From Comamonadaceae bacterium (GTDB lineage: Bacteria; Pseudomonadota; Gammaproteobacteria; Burkholderiales; Burkholderiaceae_C): DNA of 46,157 bases. The position numbers and the translations under genes were made by a program. This document shows, in pieces, positions 38,509-46,157 of this stretch (positions are counted from its first letter, which is position 1; each line of letters starts with the position of its first letter). The notes under the pieces were generated by a model. The model searched no databases. It saw only the letters and a list, made by a program, of their open reading frames with translations, and was not told the DNA's origin. The stretch covers positions 1 to 46,157 of the forward strand of contig CANBYM010000010.1 of the NCBI GenBank assembly GCA_947373605.1. Direction: 5' to 3'.

Positions 38509-39003
38509 ATGAACCTTCAATCCCATGAACTCACCATGACGGTGTTGATGACGCCCGACATGGCCAACTTTTCCGGCAACGTGCATGGCGGCACCATTTT
38601 GAAGTTTCTGGATCAGGTGGCCTATGCCTGCGCCAGCCGCTACGCAGGACGCTATGTGGTTACGCTTTCGGTGGATCAGGTTATGTTCTTGCAACCGATT
38701 CACGTCGGCGAGTTGGTCACTTTTTTGGCGTCAGTGAATGCAACGGGAAAGTCATCGATGGAAGTGGGCATCAAAGTGGTGGCAGAAAACATTCAGACGC
38801 AAATGCTGCGCCATGCCAATAGTTGCTTCTTCACCATGGTGGCGGTTGATGACGAGCGCAAACCCGTAGCAGTTCGCCCGCTGGAACCCGTCAGTGCGGA
38901 CCAGAAGCGTCGCCACGCAGCCGCACAAGTGCGAAAGCAACTTCGCCATGAATTCGGACAGCGCTTTGAGGGCTTGCGCAACACCACTGCTGCTGCGCAA
39001 TAG
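38509..39003 (+). CDS. Hotdog-fold acyl-CoA thioesterase
   Basis: The 164-residue product fits the YciA/BACH acyl-CoA hydrolase group: MTVLMTPDMANFSGNVHGGTILKFLDQVAY, with the HGG motif and catalytic aspartate, then VVTLSVDQVMFLQPIHVGELVTFLASV and SCFFTMVAVDD. Only the C-terminal part of a much longer plus-strand frame is real; the rest overlaps the oxidoreductase gene. The start is ATG 38509 or ATG 38500; neither has a good ribosome-binding site. The 54-base gap to the divergent gene holds both promoters. Confidence 0.92.
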   Translation: MNLQSHELTMTVLMTPDMANFSGNVHGGTILKFLDQVAYACASRYAGRYVVTLSVDQVMFLQPIHVGELVTFLASVNATGKSSMEVGIKVVAENIQTQMLRHANSCFFTMVAVDDERKPVAVRPLEPVSADQKRRHAAAQVRKQLRHEFGQRFEGLRNTTAAAQ

Positions 39004-39009
39004 TTTTCT

Positions 39010-39489
39010 TTAAAGAATCTGCACGCTGCCATACCCTAGGTGGTGCATGGCCTCCCGCAGAATGAGTAGCAAGGCGGCGGCTTCAGGTTGAATGGAAGGG
39101 TCGTCACTGGAATAAGGCCTGCCCTGTGAATAGGCGGCCAAAGTATTAAACCGGTCTTCAATCTGCGCAAGCGTCAATGCATCGCCGGCCAGCGCGATCC
39201 GCGCAACCACACTGCTGACAAAAAACGCAGCGCCTGCAGACAACAACTTTGCCAGCGGCATGACCGCATCTTCCACATCCGCAATGGCACTTTCCAGTTC
39301 CATCGCCGAGGGCGGTGCCGCGCGAAACGGACCGGCGCCGACCTGCTGAGTACCAATGGGCAGCACCCATTCGTTCGCAGCACGGTCGGCGGTGCCGCAC
39401 ACCACGCGGGTCTGGTCCGTACCCAGCTCCATCCACACCCAAGGCGCGTCTGGGGGAGTCTTCAGGGAATCAGGAATTGAAATGGACAT
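39010..39489 (-). CDS. Conserved-looking protein of unknown function
   Basis: The 159-residue product starts MSISIPDSLKTPPDAPWVWMELG. It has a predicted beta-rich N-terminal half (TRVVCGTADRAANEWVLPIG) and a helical half rich in alanine and leucine (AMELESAIADVEDAVMPLAKLLSAGAAFFV, EAAALLLILREAMHHLGYG). I recognise no domain, signal peptide or catalytic motif. The start is chosen at the ATG after which coding-like composition begins; a longer frame to 39654 would overlap the LysR gene. It converges on the thioesterase gene with six bases between stops. Confidence 0.65.
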   Translation of the reverse strand: MSISIPDSLKTPPDAPWVWMELGTDQTRVVCGTADRAANEWVLPIGTQQVGAGPFRAAPPSAMELESAIADVEDAVMPLAKLLSAGAAFFVSSVVARIALAGDALTLAQIEDRFNTLAAYSQGRPYSSDDPSIQPEAAALLLILREAMHHLGYGSVQIL

Positions 39490-39565
39490 GCCACAGAGTG
39501 TAGGGACTCCTGCGTCACAGACAAAGATGCAGCGATAAGATGGATTGCTCAAGCTGGAGGGATGA

Positions 39566-40465
39566 ATGGATAAATTTCTGGAGATGAAAGTCTTTGCCGC
39601 GGTGGTGGATGAGGGAAGCTTCATCGGGGCATCCGGGCGTCTGGAAATGTCCAAGGCAGCGGTGTCGCGCTATGTCTCTGAGCTGGAAGGGCGGCTGTCA
39701 GTGCGCATGCTCAATCGCACGACACGGCGCTTATCCATGACTCCTGAAGGCGAAGTGTTCTACAGCCGCTGCAAGGCGCTACTGGAACTGCTCGACGATG
39801 CCGAGTCAGAGCTGACCGCCAAAGCACTTGAAGCCAAAGGCACCGTCAAAATCAATGTGCCTGTGACTTTCGGTAACATGCATCTGGCGCCGCTGTGGGG
39901 CGCTTTCATGGAGCGACACCCCAAAGTGCAATTAGAGGTTGTGCTGTCCGACCGGGTGGTGGACCTGGTGGATGAAGGTTTTGATCTGGCCATCCGGATC
40001 GCACGCCTTCCCAGTTCCACCTTGGTAAGCCGTAAGCTCGCCAGCACGCGCATGGTGCTGTGCGCAACGCCGCGCTACCTGGAGGCACACGGTAACCCTC
40101 AAACACCTGGCGAGCTATCAGCGCACAAAGTGCTGGCCTACACCTACCTGGCCACCAAAGACGAGTGGGAATTTGCCGGGCCGCAAGGGGCGGTCAGCGT
40201 GAAGACCCGGCCTTTGATGTACAGCAACAGTGGTGACACTTGCCGTGCAGTGGCGCTCTCACACCAGGGTGTGATCCTGCAGCCCACGTTTTTAATTGGC
40301 AACGACCTGAACGCAGGCACTCTGGTAGAGCTAATGCCGCAATACAGGAGCCTTGAGCTGGGTATATATGCGGTCTACCCCTCGCGCAAACACATGCTGC
40401 CAAAGGCAAGGCTTTTAATCGACTATCTGGCAGAGGCATTCCGCACTCCGACCTGGCCGACATAA
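39566..40465 (+). CDS. LysR-family regulator (CrgA-like)
   Basis: The 299-residue product has the LysR winged helix-turn-helix (MDKFLEMKVFAAVVDEGSFIGASGRL, SKAAVSRYVSELEGRLSVRMLNRTTRRLSMTPEG) and an effector domain with GTVKINVPVTFG, FDLAIRIARLPSSTLVSRKLA and a C-terminal SRKHMLPKARLLIDYLAE. This is the branch containing CrgA and many regulators of aldehyde or aromatic genes. GGAGGGATGA precedes the ATG. It lies 47 bases before the dienelactone hydrolase gene on the same strand and is probably co-transcribed with it; the effector is unknown. Confidence 0.93.
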   Translation: MDKFLEMKVFAAVVDEGSFIGASGRLEMSKAAVSRYVSELEGRLSVRMLNRTTRRLSMTPEGEVFYSRCKALLELLDDAESELTAKALEAKGTVKINVPVTFGNMHLAPLWGAFMERHPKVQLEVVLSDRVVDLVDEGFDLAIRIARLPSSTLVSRKLASTRMVLCATPRYLEAHGNPQTPGELSAHKVLAYTYLATKDEWEFAGPQGAVSVKTRPLMYSNSGDTCRAVALSHQGVILQPTFLIGNDLNAGTLVELMPQYRSLELGIYAVYPSRKHMLPKARLLIDYLAEAFRTPTWPT

Positions 40466-40512
40466 ACTCCTGCGCCACCAACAGACCAACCATCCAAACA
40501 AAGGGACATACC

Positions 40513-41211
40513 ATGAGCACATCGCACATCACCATCGACAGCCACGACGGCCAACAGTTCAGCGCCTACCTGGCGCTGCCTCCAACAGGGCGCGGACCAG
40601 CTCTGATCGTGTTGCAGGAAATCTGGGGGGTTAACGCCCACATCCGTGCCGTGGCTGACCAATATGCTGCGGCTGGTTTTGTGGTTTTAGCACCCGATGT
40701 TTTCTGGCGCCAGGAACCCGGCATTGATCTGAAGTACGACGAAGCGGACACCAAAAAAGCATACCACTTCATGCAGAACCTCAATGGCCCCAATACCGTG
40801 ACCGATCTGGTGGCCACTGCCAAGGCCTTGCGCGCAAGGCCGGAAGTTACCGGCAAGGTCGGCGTCGTCGGCTATTGCATGGGTGGTCGACTCGCCTACC
40901 GCCTGGCTGCCAGCGGCGCAGTTGATGCAGCGGCTTGTTATTACGGCGGAGGTATACAAAACCAACTGGATGCAGCGCCGTCCGTGCAGGTACCCATTTT
41001 GTTTCACTACGCTGCGCTGGACGCCCATATTCCGGCGGATGCAGTCAATGCAGTAAAGACGGCATTTGCGGGCCACAGCAATGCCGTGTTTCACGATTAC
41101 GCCGGCGTTGACCACGGCTTTAACTGCTGGGGCCGACCGATGTACAACCAACGCGCCGCAGCACTGGCACTTGGCCGCACGCTGGAATGGTTTTCCGGGA
41201 ATATCTGCTGA
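40513..41211 (+). CDS. Dienelactone hydrolase family protein
   Basis: The 232-residue alpha/beta hydrolase has the cysteine nucleophile elbow GYCMGG (C122), aspartate D170 in LDAHIP and histidine H201 in DHGFNC, the triad of dienelactone hydrolases. The segment ALIVLQEIWGVNAHIRAVADQYAAAGFVV is typical. The classical enzyme opens dienelactone in chlorocatechol breakdown, but many homologues act on other esters, and no chlorocatechol dioxygenase gene is nearby. AAAGGGA precedes the ATG. Placement after a LysR gene suggests control by it. Confidence 0.93.
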   Translation: MSTSHITIDSHDGQQFSAYLALPPTGRGPALIVLQEIWGVNAHIRAVADQYAAAGFVVLAPDVFWRQEPGIDLKYDEADTKKAYHFMQNLNGPNTVTDLVATAKALRARPEVTGKVGVVGYCMGGRLAYRLAASGAVDAAACYYGGGIQNQLDAAPSVQVPILFHYAALDAHIPADAVNAVKTAFAGHSNAVFHDYAGVDHGFNCWGRPMYNQRAAALALGRTLEWFSGNIC

Positions 41212-41313
41212 TATTCGCCTTCGTTCAGGCATTAGGGTAATCCCTTGTAGTCCAAAAAAAGACGAGAATTCGTATACGTTAACTTTGCAGGTTGCTAATT
41301 CGGGGCCCCATCT

Positions 41314-41736
41314 ATGAACAATATGAATCTTTTCAGAGGACTATTCCTCATCGCATTTGCCCTTATCTTCGGAGGCACAGCACTGACTTACAACATCGGT
41401 CAGTTCAGCCGCTCGGGGCCGGGCTTGTTTCCTTTGCTGGTGAGTTGCATGTTGCTGGCAATCGGTATCGTTACCGTGGTGCGCTCGCGCTTTGTGCCGC
41501 CGGTGCCCATTTCTCACAACTACAAAAACATTGCAGTGATCCTGGCCTCGCTGTGTGCATTTGCAGTGGTTTCCCAGCACATCAATATGCTGTTGGGCAT
41601 TGTTGTACTCGTGTTTTGTGCAACCTACGCCGGCACCAATTACAGCGTCTTGCGTAACGTCAAAATTACCGCCGGCCTGGTTGGCGTGGCTTTTATTTTT
41701 AAAGACCTGCTCGGTCTGAACCTGCCCCTGCTATGA
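41314..41736 (+). CDS. tctB: Tripartite tricarboxylate transporter, TctB subunit
   Basis: TctB is the small membrane subunit of carboxylate permeases that work with a TctC/Bug receptor. The 140-residue product has four hydrophobic segments: LFLIAFALIFGGTALTY, GLFPLLVSCMLLAIGIVTVV, IAVILASLCAFAVV and LLGIVVLVFCATYAG. The pattern FSRSGPGLFPLL is a family hallmark. It overlaps tctA by four bases, so translation is coupled. The 102-base leader after the hydrolase gene holds no obvious terminator. No tctC gene is adjacent. Confidence 0.92.
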   Translation: MNNMNLFRGLFLIAFALIFGGTALTYNIGQFSRSGPGLFPLLVSCMLLAIGIVTVVRSRFVPPVPISHNYKNIAVILASLCAFAVVSQHINMLLGIVVLVFCATYAGTNYSVLRNVKITAGLVGVAFIFKDLLGLNLPLL

Positions 41737-43241
41737 ACGAACTAATCCATAACCTCGGCATCGGCTTCGACCACGCCCTGACGATTCACAACCTCTGGTA
41801 CTGCGCCATCGGTTGCGTGGTGGGTACCCTGGTGGGACTACTGCCCGGACTGGGACCACTGTCCACTATCAGCTTGCTACTGCCGCTGACCTACTCCATT
41901 CCTACGGACGGCTCGATCATCATGCTGGCAGGTATTTACTACGGTGCCCAGTACGGGGACAGTGTGAGTGCCATCACGATGAAGATCCCGCATGCAAGTT
42001 CTATCGTGGCCTGTATTGACGGCTACGCCATGACGCTCAAAGGCAAGACGGGGCTTGCCCTGTTCACTGCCGGTATCTCCAGCTTCATCGGCGGCACAGT
42101 GGCCATCGTGGTGCTGGCAACGCTCGCTCCCACACTGGGTGAAGTGGCGCTGTTGTTCGGTCCGGCCGATTACTGCGCGCTAATGATGCTGGGCTTTGTG
42201 TGTGTGAGCTTTATCACCACCGGCAGTTTGCTCAATGGTTTGGCTATGACCATGATCGGCGTGCTGCTGGGTTCAATTGGAACCGACGTGAACAGCGGCA
42301 TTGCCCGTTTCACAATGGATCTGCAGTTCCTCACCGACGGTATCGGCCTCATCAGCATCGCGCTGGGCTGCTTCGGTATTGCCGAGATTGTGAAAAACCT
42401 CGACAGCGGCACCAACCACACACCGTTTAACGGCAAGATTGACCTGATGCCTACCTGGCCCGAGTTCAAGCGCATCATCCCCAGCGCCTTGCGCGGCTCG
42501 GTGGTGGGCTCCGTGCTGGGCTTGCTGCCCGGCGGCGGTCCTGTGATTGCACAGTTTGCGGCCTACGCTTTGGACAAGAAGTTCAGCAAGTACCGCGATG
42601 AAATCGGTCACGGTGCGATTGAAGGCGTTGCCGGTCAGGCAGCTGCCGACGAAGCCGCAGCGCGCACCAGCTTTATTCCGCTGATGGCTATCGGCATTCC
42701 TGAGAATGCGGTGATGGCGCTGATGATGGCGGCCTTTATCGTCAAGGGTGTGCAACCCGGCCCCAACATGATCGGCCAGCATCCGGACCTGTTCTGGGGT
42801 CTGGTGGCCAGTATGTGGATCGGTAACTGCTTCCTGGTGATTCTGAACGTGCCACTGGTGCGTTACTGGCTCTCGGTGTTCAAGATTCCGTTTAACGTGC
42901 TGTTCCCGTGCATTCTGTTCTTCTGTTGCATCGGCACGTTCAGTATCAACAACAACCTGGATGATGTGTACATCACGGCGGCCTTTGGTCTGATGGGCTA
43001 TCTGTTCATGCGCATGGGGCTGGATGCTGCACCTTTGATGCTCGGCTTCATTCTGGGGCCGATGCTTGAAGAGTACTTCCGTCGTCAGTTGCTGATCAGC
43101 CGTGGCGACTTTACGTCCTTCCTCAAGCGCCCGATCAGCGGAACGTTACTGGCTCTCATCACTGTATTTATTGTTTGGCAGATGATCAGCTTTTTGATCA
43201 AGTCGAAAAAGGGTGTTGTTGAACAGGCGCCCCAGCACTGA
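41733..43241 (+). CDS. tctA: Tripartite tricarboxylate transporter, TctA subunit
   Basis: TctA is the large permease subunit. The 502-residue product is hydrophobic throughout, with about a dozen helices and the two family repeats: VGTLVGLLPGLGPLSTISLLLPLTY near residues 30-55 and VVGSVLGLLPGGGPVIAQFAAYALDKK in the middle, followed by GHGAIEGVAGQAAADEAAARTSFIPLMAIGIPENAVMAL. Length is standard. Uptake of a di- or tricarboxylate driven by an ion gradient is expected; the ligand depends on a receptor gene that must lie elsewhere. Confidence 0.96.
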   Translation: MNELIHNLGIGFDHALTIHNLWYCAIGCVVGTLVGLLPGLGPLSTISLLLPLTYSIPTDGSIIMLAGIYYGAQYGDSVSAITMKIPHASSIVACIDGYAMTLKGKTGLALFTAGISSFIGGTVAIVVLATLAPTLGEVALLFGPADYCALMMLGFVCVSFITTGSLLNGLAMTMIGVLLGSIGTDVNSGIARFTMDLQFLTDGIGLISIALGCFGIAEIVKNLDSGTNHTPFNGKIDLMPTWPEFKRIIPSALRGSVVGSVLGLLPGGGPVIAQFAAYALDKKFSKYRDEIGHGAIEGVAGQAAADEAAARTSFIPLMAIGIPENAVMALMMAAFIVKGVQPGPNMIGQHPDLFWGLVASMWIGNCFLVILNVPLVRYWLSVFKIPFNVLFPCILFFCCIGTFSINNNLDDVYITAAFGLMGYLFMRMGLDAAPLMLGFILGPMLEEYFRRQLLISRGDFTSFLKRPISGTLLALITVFIVWQMISFLIKSKKGVVEQAPQH

Positions 43242-43342
43242 TCCGGCTGTGACCCGCACCCCACCCTGACGCAAGAAGTTCGCTTGCGAACGGTCAGTGG
43301 TGGTGTGTGCGATTGGCGGAAGGATTTACAGCTAGCAAAATA

Positions 43343-43594
43343 ATGGTCGCCATTTTCGACAATGAGGCCGCGGCAAACGGCGGGTTGCAGGCGCTGCATA
43401 TTCTGGATGCCAATACGCAGTGCGCGCCATGAAGCCGATAGTGCAAAGATACTTTGGAAACCGCGGGCGCCCACATCATGCGCCGCGCGCGCAGCGACGT
43501 TGCGCAAGTTCAGATAGAGCGCGATGTACTTGCCTTAAAGGCGGGAGTATCTGGCCTTGAAACCGAGGTTTATCACGCAGTTAGCGTTGCCTGA
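43343..43594 (+). pseudogene. Internally deleted remnant of a DUF1269-like gene
   Basis: Two short plus-strand pieces look like the two ends of one family of membrane stress-type proteins (DUF1269-like). The first (43343-43432) reads MVAIFDNEAAANGGLQALHI and then meets a stop. The second, in another frame (ending at 43594), reads GAHIMRRARSDVAQVQIERD, continues LALKAGVSGLETEV and stops. Only about 35 bases separate them, so roughly a hundred central residues, including the glycine-rich membrane part, are gone. It lies in the 395-base gap between tctA and the TlpA-like gene. The family assignment is from memory and moderately sure. Confidence 0.6.
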
Positions 43595-43636
43595 GACAAG
43601 CGGCACGCAGCGTCAAGCAATCACATTGGGATCTGA

Positions 43637-44176
43637 CTAAGGACGCGATGGCGCTGTGAGTCTGGATTGAATCCACTGCATCGCTTGCGGGTCGTCCCAG
43701 TCACGAGCGCCGTAGTATTTGCCCAGCACCTTGCCTTTGGCATCGACTAGCACCGTCAGCGGCAGCCGATCGGCGCCCAGCATGTTTTCCATCTCCAACG
43801 CGGTGTCAATGTAATGCGTGATGGTGGCATTGCTGCGCATCAGGTAGTTTTGGGCCGCGCGTTCACTATCGTCCGTTGAAATGCCGATCAGGGTGAACTG
43901 CTTGGCCTCGTCACGCCAAGCCAGGCGCTCCAGCGACCCCATTTCCTGCTTGCAGGGGCCACACCAGCTAGCCCATACGTTAATCAACAATGGCCTACCC
44001 CGGTATTGCGACAGCTTGCGCGCCGGGCCATTGAGGCCGCGCATCGTGGCCTCGCGCAATGTAGCGCCCACCTCCACTTCGGCCGGGCTTTTCGCCGCGG
44101 CCAATGGGGCCAGCGCGCTTGCGGTCAGCCCCAAGCCAACGCACAGAGCTACACGCGCTAATGCCGCCTTAACCAT
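43637..44176 (-). CDS. TlpA-like thiol-disulfide protein
   Basis: The 179-residue protein has a signal peptide (cleavage near LAAAKS) and a thioredoxin fold with WASWCGPCKQEM (cysteines 72 and 75), LIGISTDD and the cis-proline region ADRLPLTVLVDAKGK. It is a periplasmic reductase of the TlpA/ResA type, used in cytochrome c or copper-site maturation or in thiol defence. The ATG at 44176 lies three bases after the stop of the chemotaxis-receptor gene, so the two share a transcript. The partner is unknown. Confidence 0.92.
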   Translation of the reverse strand: MVKAALARVALCVGLGLTASALAPLAAAKSPAEVEVGATLREATMRGLNGPARKLSQYRGRPLLINVWASWCGPCKQEMGSLERLAWRDEAKQFTLIGISTDDSERAAQNYLMRSNATITHYIDTALEMENMLGADRLPLTVLVDAKGKVLGKYYGARDWDDPQAMQWIQSRLTAPSRP

Positions 44177-44179
44177 CAA

Positions 44180-45952
44180 TTAAAAAGTTTCCCATTCGTC
44201 TTCACCACCCTTGGACGGTGCGGCCAGCACCGGCGGCTTGGCGGCAGCAGACGCAGGCTTAGCCGCTGCAGTCGCCAGAGCCGGCCTGGCGGGCGCAACC
44301 TTTAATGATCTGGGGCTTGCTTTGGGCGCGCTGTGGCTAATGTTTTGCGTCGCCTTGCGAGGTGCGGGGGCACTCATGTGCATTGGCGTTGCCCGCACAA
44401 ACGAATCGTTCCCATTGACTTTGAATACCGACACGGCCGACACCAGATCACCGGCCTGACTCCTGAGGCTGGAAGCTGCTGCAGCCATCTGTTCAACCAG
44501 CGCGGCGTTTTGCTGTGTGGCCTGATCCATGTGCGTCACAGCCTCACCCACTTGTGCAACCCCGGACGATTGCTGCCGGCTGGCCGCACTGATCTCCCCC
44601 ATGATGTCCGTTACACGCCGAATGGAGCTGACCACTTCTGTCATGGTCACACCGGCCTTATCAACCAGCATCGTGCCTTGCTCTACGCGCTCCACGCTGG
44701 CGCTGATCAGCGATTTGATTTCCTTCGCGGCATCGGCAGAGCGTCCGGCCAGCGAGCGCACTTCAGAGGCCACCACGGCAAAGCCGCGCCCCTGTTCTCC
44801 GGCCCGTGCGGCCTCAACGGCCGCGTTGAGCGCCAGAATATTGGTTTGGAATGCAATGCCATCAATGACGCTGATGATGTCGGAAATCTTGCGCGACGAT
44901 TCGTTGATGCCTTTCATGGTGTCTACCACCTGTGCCACGACCTCGCCGCCCTCCACTGCAACTGTCGATGCGTTCATTGCCAACTGATTGGCCTGCAACG
45001 CGTTGTCCGCGTTGTGGCGCACGGTAGAGCCCAGCTCCTCCATGGAGGCCGCAGTTTCTTCCAGTGAACTTGCCTGCTGTTCGGTGCGCGCGCTCAGGTC
45101 GTTGTTGCCGTGCGCAATTTCTGCGGAGGCATTGGCAACACTTTCCGAACCCTGCCGCACTTGCGTGACCATCTTGATGAGACTGTCTTGCATTTGCTTG
45201 AGCGTGCCCAGCATTTGGGCAGCTTCGTCATCGCCTTCAACGTAAATTTGCTCGGTCAGATTGCCTTCTGAAATTTGCTTGGCACTGTGCGTTGCGGCAT
45301 GTATGGGTGCCAGTATCGATCGGCTGAGTGCAAACGCCAGCCAGCCACCCAGAATGAGCGCAATGACGCCACCCAAAACCAATATCTGGCGACCAAATTC
45401 GCCTTTTTTAGCGGCCTCATCTAGGCTGCTATTGAACCGCTCAACCTGGTGTTTGTCTATTTGCGCAATGGCGTCGAGGTACACATCGGCCAGAGGCTTT
45501 AGGTCGTTTGTCAAACCGGATAAAACATCATCTCCAGCGGCCTTACGTTTGAGCAATTCAGCCCGGGGCTTGCGATAGGCCTCCCGTGTAGAAGCAATTT
45601 TGGCAAGAATCGCTTTGCCTTCATCGGTTTGAATCAGCTCAACCAGTCTCTTTTGAACCGTATCGATACGCTCCGAAGTCTGATCCATCTCGGGCTTCCA
45701 GACCTTGATAGTTTCGGCATTGGCATCGCGAAGAATTGCCTCTGTGCGGACCCAATTGAGTTCTGTATCCAGCCGCCACTCTTGCGCCAGCCGCATTTTT
45801 TCACTTTCAACGGTACCCATTGTTTGGGCAGAGCTTGCAAGTTCCTGCAAACGCCAGTAACCCACGCCCACCATCACCAACAGAATGAGCAGCACTGCGC
45901 CCATCACCAACGCAATGCGTTTTCCGATCTTCATATTGCGAATGACACTCAT
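44180..45952 (-). CDS. Methyl-accepting chemotaxis protein
   Basis: The 590-residue receptor has a membrane helix near residues 11-33, a four-helix periplasmic sensor, a second helix near 191-213, a HAMP domain, and a methylation/signalling coiled coil with the tip DGIAFQTNILALNAAVEAARAGEQGRGFAVVA. A proline- and alanine-rich linker leads to the C-terminal EWETF, which resembles the NWETF tether that binds CheR and CheB. GAGGAG precedes the ATG at 45952. The ligand is unknown. No che genes are in the window. It is followed by the TlpA-like gene. Confidence 0.96.
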   Translation of the reverse strand: MSVIRNMKIGKRIALVMGAVLLILLVMVGVGYWRLQELASSAQTMGTVESEKMRLAQEWRLDTELNWVRTEAILRDANAETIKVWKPEMDQTSERIDTVQKRLVELIQTDEGKAILAKIASTREAYRKPRAELLKRKAAGDDVLSGLTNDLKPLADVYLDAIAQIDKHQVERFNSSLDEAAKKGEFGRQILVLGGVIALILGGWLAFALSRSILAPIHAATHSAKQISEGNLTEQIYVEGDDEAAQMLGTLKQMQDSLIKMVTQVRQGSESVANASAEIAHGNNDLSARTEQQASSLEETAASMEELGSTVRHNADNALQANQLAMNASTVAVEGGEVVAQVVDTMKGINESSRKISDIISVIDGIAFQTNILALNAAVEAARAGEQGRGFAVVASEVRSLAGRSADAAKEIKSLISASVERVEQGTMLVDKAGVTMTEVVSSIRRVTDIMGEISAASRQQSSGVAQVGEAVTHMDQATQQNAALVEQMAAAASSLRSQAGDLVSAVSVFKVNGNDSFVRATPMHMSAPAPRKATQNISHSAPKASPRSLKVAPARPALATAAAKPASAAAKPPVLAAPSKGGEDEWETF

Positions 45953-46024
45953 GGCCGCTCCTCAGTAATTATTTTGCGCTTCGTTGCGAAGGCCGTCTGC
46001 ATTATCGACGTGAAATACCCGCGA

Positions 46025-46156
46025 CTAAACGCCTTTTGGCGCTGTAGTCGGGGCATCTGATTTCGCAATCAAATATTCCTGCTTCGTCTGCTGCTGCATG
46101 GATATGGCTTGCGCCTCACCATGGCTTATGCGTGCATCCACAGGCACACCGGACAA
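46025..46156 (-). CDS. 3' end of an unrecognised gene at the right edge
   Basis: A minus-strand frame enters from the window edge and encodes 43 residues before TAG at 46025-46027: it starts LSGVPVDARISHGEAQAISM and ends KSDAPTTAPKGV. The composition, rich in glutamine, lysine and alanine, looks coding, but I recognise no family. A stem-loop (TAGTCG arms around GCGCC/GGCG) lies at its end without a clear uridine run. The gene lies upstream of the chemotaxis-receptor gene on the same strand. Confidence 0.5.
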   Translation of the reverse strand: MSGVPVDARISHGEAQAISMQQQTKQEYLIAKSDAPTTAPKGV

Positions 46157-46157
46157 T

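Noticed and set aside
46021..46050. Stem-loop with TAGTCG arms as a terminator
   Set aside because: There is no uridine run after it on either strand, so terminator function is not supported.

Overview
The window looks like a chromosomal segment of a Burkholderiales betaproteobacterium, most likely a Comamonadaceae member close to Rhodoferax or Polaromonas. This rests on protein resemblance and on gene orders familiar from that group: greB–tRNAs–hrcA / nadK–recN, lolB–ispE–tRNA-Gln–prs–rplY–pth, rsmD–coaD–ferredoxin, a paired M16 peptidase locus beside ftsY, and a Bug-type receptor plus tripartite tricarboxylate transporter genes. No search was run, so the genus is an inference.

Bases 1–25300 are mostly housekeeping. 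At the left edge a truncated greB runs directly into a reading frame for the C-terminus of a second, diverged RecN. Then come tRNA-Arg(ACG), a CAU tRNA, hrcA, nadK, recN, rapZ, a mutM–dynamin-like GTPase–mutY set, a TPR protein, lolB, ispE, tRNA-Gln(TTG), prs, rplY, pth, a small exported protein, a ferredoxin, an amidase, coaD, rsmD, an inactive/active M16 peptidase pair and ftsY. Downstream of ftsY lie a YnjB-like binding protein, a carboxylesterase and a YegD-like Hsp70.

Bases 25300–27640 hold two solute-binding proteins without membrane partners and an almost empty 510-base gap. Sampled lines are mostly lower in G+C than the flanks, so this is a candidate acquired segment.

Bases 27640–35100 carry a PilZ protein and a compact minus-strand run: IclR regulator, DMT-type permease, hybrid histidine kinase, exported cupredoxin-like protein, and a GGDEF–EAL protein whose GGDEF motif is degenerate and whose EAL motifs look intact. 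The last three are tightly packed and could link a periplasmic (perhaps copper) cue to c-di-GMP breakdown.

Bases 35100–46157 are metabolic and sensory: pobA divergent from the IclR gene with operator-like palindromes between them, an outer-membrane-type protein, a Gfo/Idh/MocA oxidoreductase, a thioesterase, an unknown protein, a LysR regulator with a dienelactone hydrolase, tctB–tctA, the deleted remnant of a DUF1269-like gene, a methyl-accepting chemotaxis protein followed by a TlpA-like thiol-disulfide protein, and the 3' end of an unrecognised gene at the right edge. I saw no CRISPR array, insertion sequence, prophage or rRNA gene.
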